Shown here one piece after another: positions 63,077 to 64,000 of a DNA stretch of 64,000 bases. How positions within the stretch are numbered: the stretch's first letter is position 1; each line of letters opens with the position of its first letter. The DNA is from Cyanobium sp. Cruz CV13-4-11 (GTDB taxonomy: Bacteria > Cyanobacteriota > Cyanobacteriia > PCC-6307 > Cyanobiaceae). The notes under the pieces were generated by a model. The model was given only the letters and a program-made list of their open reading frames with translations. It searched no databases and had not been told where the DNA came from. The stretch is from assembly GCF_024346055.1 (NCBI RefSeq), contig NZ_JAGQCH010000009.1, forward strand, positions 45,775-109,774, read 5' to 3'. The translations under genes and the position numbers were made by a program.

Positions 63077-63769
63077 ATGCCCGCCTCGCTCCGCCGTCAG
63101 CTGCTGCACCTAGCCACCGACCTGGCAGAGCTGGTGGAGAACCCCAGCGATCTGCCCCACGGTTTTGATCTGCTCACCCGCAGCTACACCACGCCCGCCG
63201 CCGACGCCGCCCGCGCCGCCCTGCGGGCGGACCCGGCCATCGCCCCGCTGGTGGCGGAGCGTTACTGGAGGGTGTGGCCCTCGCAGGCGGAGCTGCTGGC
63301 CCTGCCGGCGGAGAGCCTGGGCCATCGCTACGCCACCTGGTTTGCGAACGCCGGCGGCCAGCCCCTGCCCGATCCAGTGCTGGCGCCGGGCACCGACGGC
63401 GACGACACCTGGCTACAGCAGCGGGTGCGCCGCACCCATGACGTGTGGCATGTGGTGAGCGGCTGCCCACCGAGCCCGGCCGGCGAGGCGGCCCTGAGCG
63501 CCATCAACGTGATGCAGCTGCGCTGGCCCGGCAGCGCCATGCTCCTGGGGGCCGATCTACTGCACCGCTGCCTGGCGGGGCCAGCGGGGGACGAACCCGA
63601 CGTGGGCCTGACGACGGCCTTCGGGCTGGAGCTCGGATCCGTTTGCTCACCACTGCTGGCCCAGCGGTGGGAGGAGGGTTGGCGAAGGCCGCTGGCGGAG
63701 TGGCGAGAGCAGTTGGGGATCGCTGTGCTGGTGGAGCGCAGTCCGTTTGCGGCCAAGGAGGGTCTATAA
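63077..63769 (+). CDS. Coq4-like protein
   Basis: 230-residue protein. RRTHDVWHVVSGCPPSPAGE gives the H-D-x-x-H-(x11)-E zinc motif of Coq4 (about residues 119-135). The N-terminal DLAELVENPSDLPHGFDLLT and the C-terminal GLTTAFGLELGSVCS-like region fit the family. Coq4 is a decarboxylase/hydroxylase scaffold of ubiquinone synthesis in mitochondria and proteobacteria. Cyanobacteria make plastoquinone instead, so here it may act on another quinone precursor, or it may have been acquired. The start ATG 63077 was chosen over an in-frame one 19 codons upstream. Confidence 0.78.
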   Translation: MPASLRRQLLHLATDLAELVENPSDLPHGFDLLTRSYTTPAADAARAALRADPAIAPLVAERYWRVWPSQAELLALPAESLGHRYATWFANAGGQPLPDPVLAPGTDGDDTWLQQRVRRTHDVWHVVSGCPPSPAGEAALSAINVMQLRWPGSAMLLGADLLHRCLAGPAGDEPDVGLTTAFGLELGSVCSPLLAQRWEEGWRRPLAEWREQLGIAVLVERSPFAAKEGL

Positions 63770-63869
63770 AACCATAGGTTAGTGCAACCGTAAAAGACTC
63801 ACGTTTACCCGTGAACGCGTGCAGACAGGAATAAAAGTTGCTGGAGCAAGGCCAGACAGGCTTACGAAT
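63770..63869. other. Non-coding, structured spacer after the Coq4-like gene
   Basis: About 100 bp of AT-richer DNA with small inverted repeats (GGTT-agtgc-AACC at 63778-63790; CACG-tttacc-CGTG at 63800-63813). It has no ORF, no clear terminator and no tRNA. It leads directly into attC-like site A. Confidence 0.4.
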
Positions 63870-63956
63870 GCCTAACGCTCCAGATCAGAAGCGGGCAATA
63901 GCTTGCGCGTACGATGCAGAATTCTGGCTCCCGTCTTCTGCATCTGGATGTTATAC
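63870..63956 (-). other. attC-like integron recombination site A
   Basis: Minus-strand reading: GTATAAC, spacer AT, left arm CCAGATGCAGAAG, variable middle, right arm CTTCTGATCTGG, spacer AGC, end GTTAGGC. The arms pair over 12 bp with one extrahelical G in the left arm. The end matches the attC consensus GTTRRRY exactly. The middle contains a further inverted repeat (GATGCAGAA / TTCTGCATC). The remaining 44 bp to the window end are non-coding, so the array may continue beyond 64 kb. Confidence 0.7.
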
Positions 63957-64000
63957 GGGCTGCTTATGCAGTACTAGGCTTCTCAGAAACTCTGGCGCCA

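Overview
The window is a GC-rich cyanobacterial chromosome segment, most like the Synechococcus/Cyanobium lineage. The evidence is the split RNA polymerase beta-prime subunit (rpoC1 + rpoC2), a complete allophycocyanin operon with the core-membrane linker apcE, a high-light-inducible protein, chloroplast-type ATP synthase order with b and b-prime subunits, Ycf35, and a cyanobacterial PII protein. No tRNA, rRNA, CRISPR array, transposase or integrase gene was seen.

Layout. 1-11.1 kb (+): rpoB (5' end cut by the window), rpoC1, rpoC2, then a tightly overlapped tail of an HLIP, rlmN and an alpha/beta hydrolase. 11-17.4 kb: an AmpG-like MFS transporter (-), then HEAT-repeat, DUF2997, Ycf35, ferredoxin and aldo/keto reductase genes, rsmG (-), a J-domain protein and DUF3143. 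17.4-22.3 kb (-): a complete biotin operon bioF-bioK-bioC-bioD-(51-aa membrane ORF)-bioA. 22.6-32.8 kb: an accessory island with an AT-richer ATPase plus TOPRIM-like pair (+) and two translationally coupled giant proteins of unknown function (-, 1440 and 1199 aa). 33.4-43.2 kb: core genes (Ski2-like helicase, purB, tlyA, glnB, queF, ccs1, ccdA, ftsW). 43.2-48 kb (-): apcE, apcA, apcB, apcC. 48-55.3 kb (+): a methyltransferase and the atp1-BEF2FHAG ATP synthase operon. 55.7-64 kb: an accessory region with a GH13 alpha-amylase, an MntA-HepT toxin-antitoxin pair, a keto-acid decarboxylase, a glycerol dehydrogenase broken by an in-frame amber codon, a nucleosidase and a Coq4-like protein.

The main unexpected result is a set of five imperfect palindromes (about 24.76, 55.73, 58.36, 59.17 and 63.87 kb) with the architecture of integron attC sites. 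Each has AAC/GTT ends, a short unpaired spacer, then a 12-17 bp stem with one or two extrahelical bases always on the same arm. Two of them, 34 kb apart, have nearly the same stem. One pair brackets the MntA-HepT genes exactly as a gene cassette, and another lies just 3' of the ATPase/TOPRIM pair. With no integrase in the window, this looks like a dispersed integrase-less attC cluster that brought in defence-like and stabilisation genes. The giant two-protein locus next to one of the sites is the best candidate here for an undescribed system.
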